The position numbers were made by a program, and so were the translations under genes. A stretch of DNA of 64,000 bases, taken from positions 3,038,001 to 3,102,000 of the forward strand of contig JAVTVJ010000033.1 of NCBI GenBank assembly GCA_034509425.1, given 5' to 3'. The DNA is from Eopsaltria australis (taxonomy: Eukaryota; Chordata; Aves; Passeriformes; Petroicidae). Below the pieces are notes generated by a model, which saw nothing but the letters and a program-made list of their open reading frames with translations, had not been told where the DNA came from and searched no databases. Shown here piece by piece: positions 62,218 through 64,000 of the stretch; position 1 is the stretch's first letter, and each line of letters starts with the position of its first letter.

Positions 62218-64000
62218 TGACTGCCTGCCCTCCTTCCATCCCTTCAGTTGCTCAGTTTTAAAAAATGTTTACTTGTATTGACTAACTTTTTATTTTTCCT
62301 ATTTTATATGAATAGAAATATCTTTTCATAGTTTTTTTTTTTTTTAATGTAATACAGAAACCCTTCCAATAGCTTAAGAAAAAATTATAAAGGTCAACAT
62401 AAATAAAACAAACAAAATCAAGCATTTTTTATATATTAAGATGAAGGGTTTCTTTTGTTGTATTTTTTTTCTTTCTGGTTTGTAAGAAGAAAGCAACTAA
62501 CTTTTAGCTCATAAAATGATCAGTGAAATAATATTTGCTAGCCTTAGTATTTTTCCTATTATGTGATCTGTTCTATGTCATTCAATTGTTTCATCTGAAG
62601 ACAAATCTAAACCTACTGGATACAGGGTTTATTTGCATGTGAAATTTAAAGTTTTGGTCTCTGAACCATAATAATTCCTGTGATTACTCAGGCTAATGGG
62701 ACTTACAAAAAATTCTTTTGTGTGGACATTTTAACAATTCTGCTTGGCTCTTAAAAATTAATAAAATCACGTGAATGTTCAGTACATATATATTGTGACT
62801 AAGTCAGCAAAAAGCAGGGCAGGCAGTGTAGCCATGCCTCTCTTTCAAATCTGAACCATCTATCAAGTTGGCTTATGATTGATTTTCTCTAAAACTTTCT
62901 GCATTGCAGTGCTGCGGCAGCACTCTGTTTTTACAGCATCTTTTTTTTTTGTGCCCCAGCTGGACTCAGAGGGCAGTTCAGCAGCTGGTGCAAATTGTCA
63001 TTCCTCCCCTTGATGGACAGGATGATGAGAATACACATTGAGGATTTGTCCTTCAGACTTTGCCTCAGTATCTGAAGCTCAGATTTGCCATTCTAAAACA
63101 GCAAAACATAATAATTCACATTCCTCCATTTCTTCACTCATATATTGAAATTTAACTGAGGGTGCTTTTAGATACCTATGTCCTCTTTTCTTTTTTGAGT
63201 CTCAAGCTCCTAGTAAGACATCGTATTTCCAGGATACATAAAGTTCATTGTAATATTTTGCATATTATTTGAAATAGTCAGACAAAAATACCTATTTTGT
63301 TTCACACAGGATTAAACTGTTTTTCCATTAAGCAAAAGGGTTCTTGCTGTTTTATGATTTGCTTGCTTTTTCCTTCTATGTATAACAGAAAATCTATCAA
63401 TATTGCTACAAAATCCACAGTATTATATACTTACTGTCACAAAGAAAACTGAGTATATATTCATTTGTGAGTGCACCTGAAGCACTCAGAGTAAATCACT
63501 TGATGTTTGTGGGGTTTCGTGCTGTAAATTGCAATATATATCTGCTTAATTTGCATATACAGTATTTCAATCTCTTATTCCATTTAAAATTACAAGTGAA
63601 AAAATCCTCTCTTAGATTCTGTAAGGTACACGGGCCATTTGCACATGACTGTCAGATCTAATTCAGGACCTAGGGAACCCTCTGAAATACCAGCCAGAAC
63701 TCGGCAGAAGGTTCTGGAAGACAATCTAAACCTCAGACACTTATCTCTATGAGGTATTTTTACATGTCTGCAAGCCTGCTGGGCAGAGGATACAGGGAAA
63801 GAATTTAAAGGGTTTAAATCTGCCATTACAATATACAGCGAAAGCCCAATGTAGAAAAAATGGGTGGATTGAATTTTATGTGCAGTTATTTGGTGTAATT
63901 TTGTTATTTAGGAAATTGTAATTAAAGCTGGTTAAGTGATATGTATGGAACTGTGCAAACTGCAGATCAATGTATGTAATAATACCTTTAATCAAACAAT
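62218..64000. other. AT-rich noncoding DNA
   Basis: No gene or known repeat recognised up to the window end. Short frames near 63467-63826 show no resemblance to a known protein. Confidence 0.55.

Noticed and set aside
62018..62239. KEGR-type and SFLP-type frames
   Set aside because: They are translations of a (CCTT)n microsatellite.
1..64000. CRISPR arrays, tRNA or rRNA genes, bacterial operons, riboswitches
   Set aside because: No regularly spaced repeats, no tRNA-like arms and no prokaryotic gene organisation were seen; the retroelements place the DNA in a bird nuclear genome.

Overview
The window is vertebrate nuclear DNA, almost certainly avian and probably from a songbird. It is AT-rich throughout. 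I found no multi-exon or single-exon gene, no rRNA or tRNA gene, no CRISPR array and no bacterial-style operon. The bird assignment rests on several 3' ends of CR1 LINEs, including a readable C-terminal reverse-transcriptase peptide, and on several copies of endogenous-retrovirus LTRs that I know from bird genomes. The window is best read as a gene desert or the inside of a very large intron.

Layout: 1-12.3 kb is unique AT-rich DNA with nothing recognisable. A CR1 fragment lies at 12.3 kb. A long GC-rich LTR occupies about 15.77-17.42 kb and contains an (AT)n microsatellite. A T37 tract is at 22.4 kb and a CR1 fragment at 24.7 kb. An unidentified GC-richer block ending in an AATAAA hairpin is at 26.9-27.6 kb. 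A retroviral cluster fills 30.4-32.5 kb: a partial LTR on +, a nearly full LTR on -, then a 454-bp solo LTR with perfect ends and a 4-bp target-site duplication. Three hairpins follow one another at 33.38-33.46 kb. Next come a short CR1 end, a 93-bp purine-rich tandem duplication (35.4 kb), a longer CR1 (36.1-36.7 kb) and an interstitial telomeric tract of 5.5 units (37.0 kb).

From 37.8 to 47 kb there are repeat-free stretches rich in homeodomain, octamer and similar motifs that could be conserved enhancers, interrupted by a CR1 end (40.6 kb), an LTR (42.0-42.6 kb) and a second copy of the solo LTR (45.73-46.19 kb). An LTR fragment lies at 47.7 kb. A possible decayed retrocopy of an unidentified protein is at 48.9-50.15 kb on -. 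Another LTR is at 51.96-52.52 kb. The end of the window holds a 600-bp polypyrimidine array (54.54-55.14 kb) followed by a CTCF-like motif, a T25 tract (60.4 kb) and a (CCTT)n array (62.04-62.22 kb).

No genes act together here. The interest lies in insertion history (young paired solo LTRs and an interstitial telomere tract), possible regulatory DNA, and unusual DNA structure (polypyrimidine arrays, clustered hairpins). All similarity statements come from recall of repeat families, because no search could be run. Family-level names are therefore kept general.
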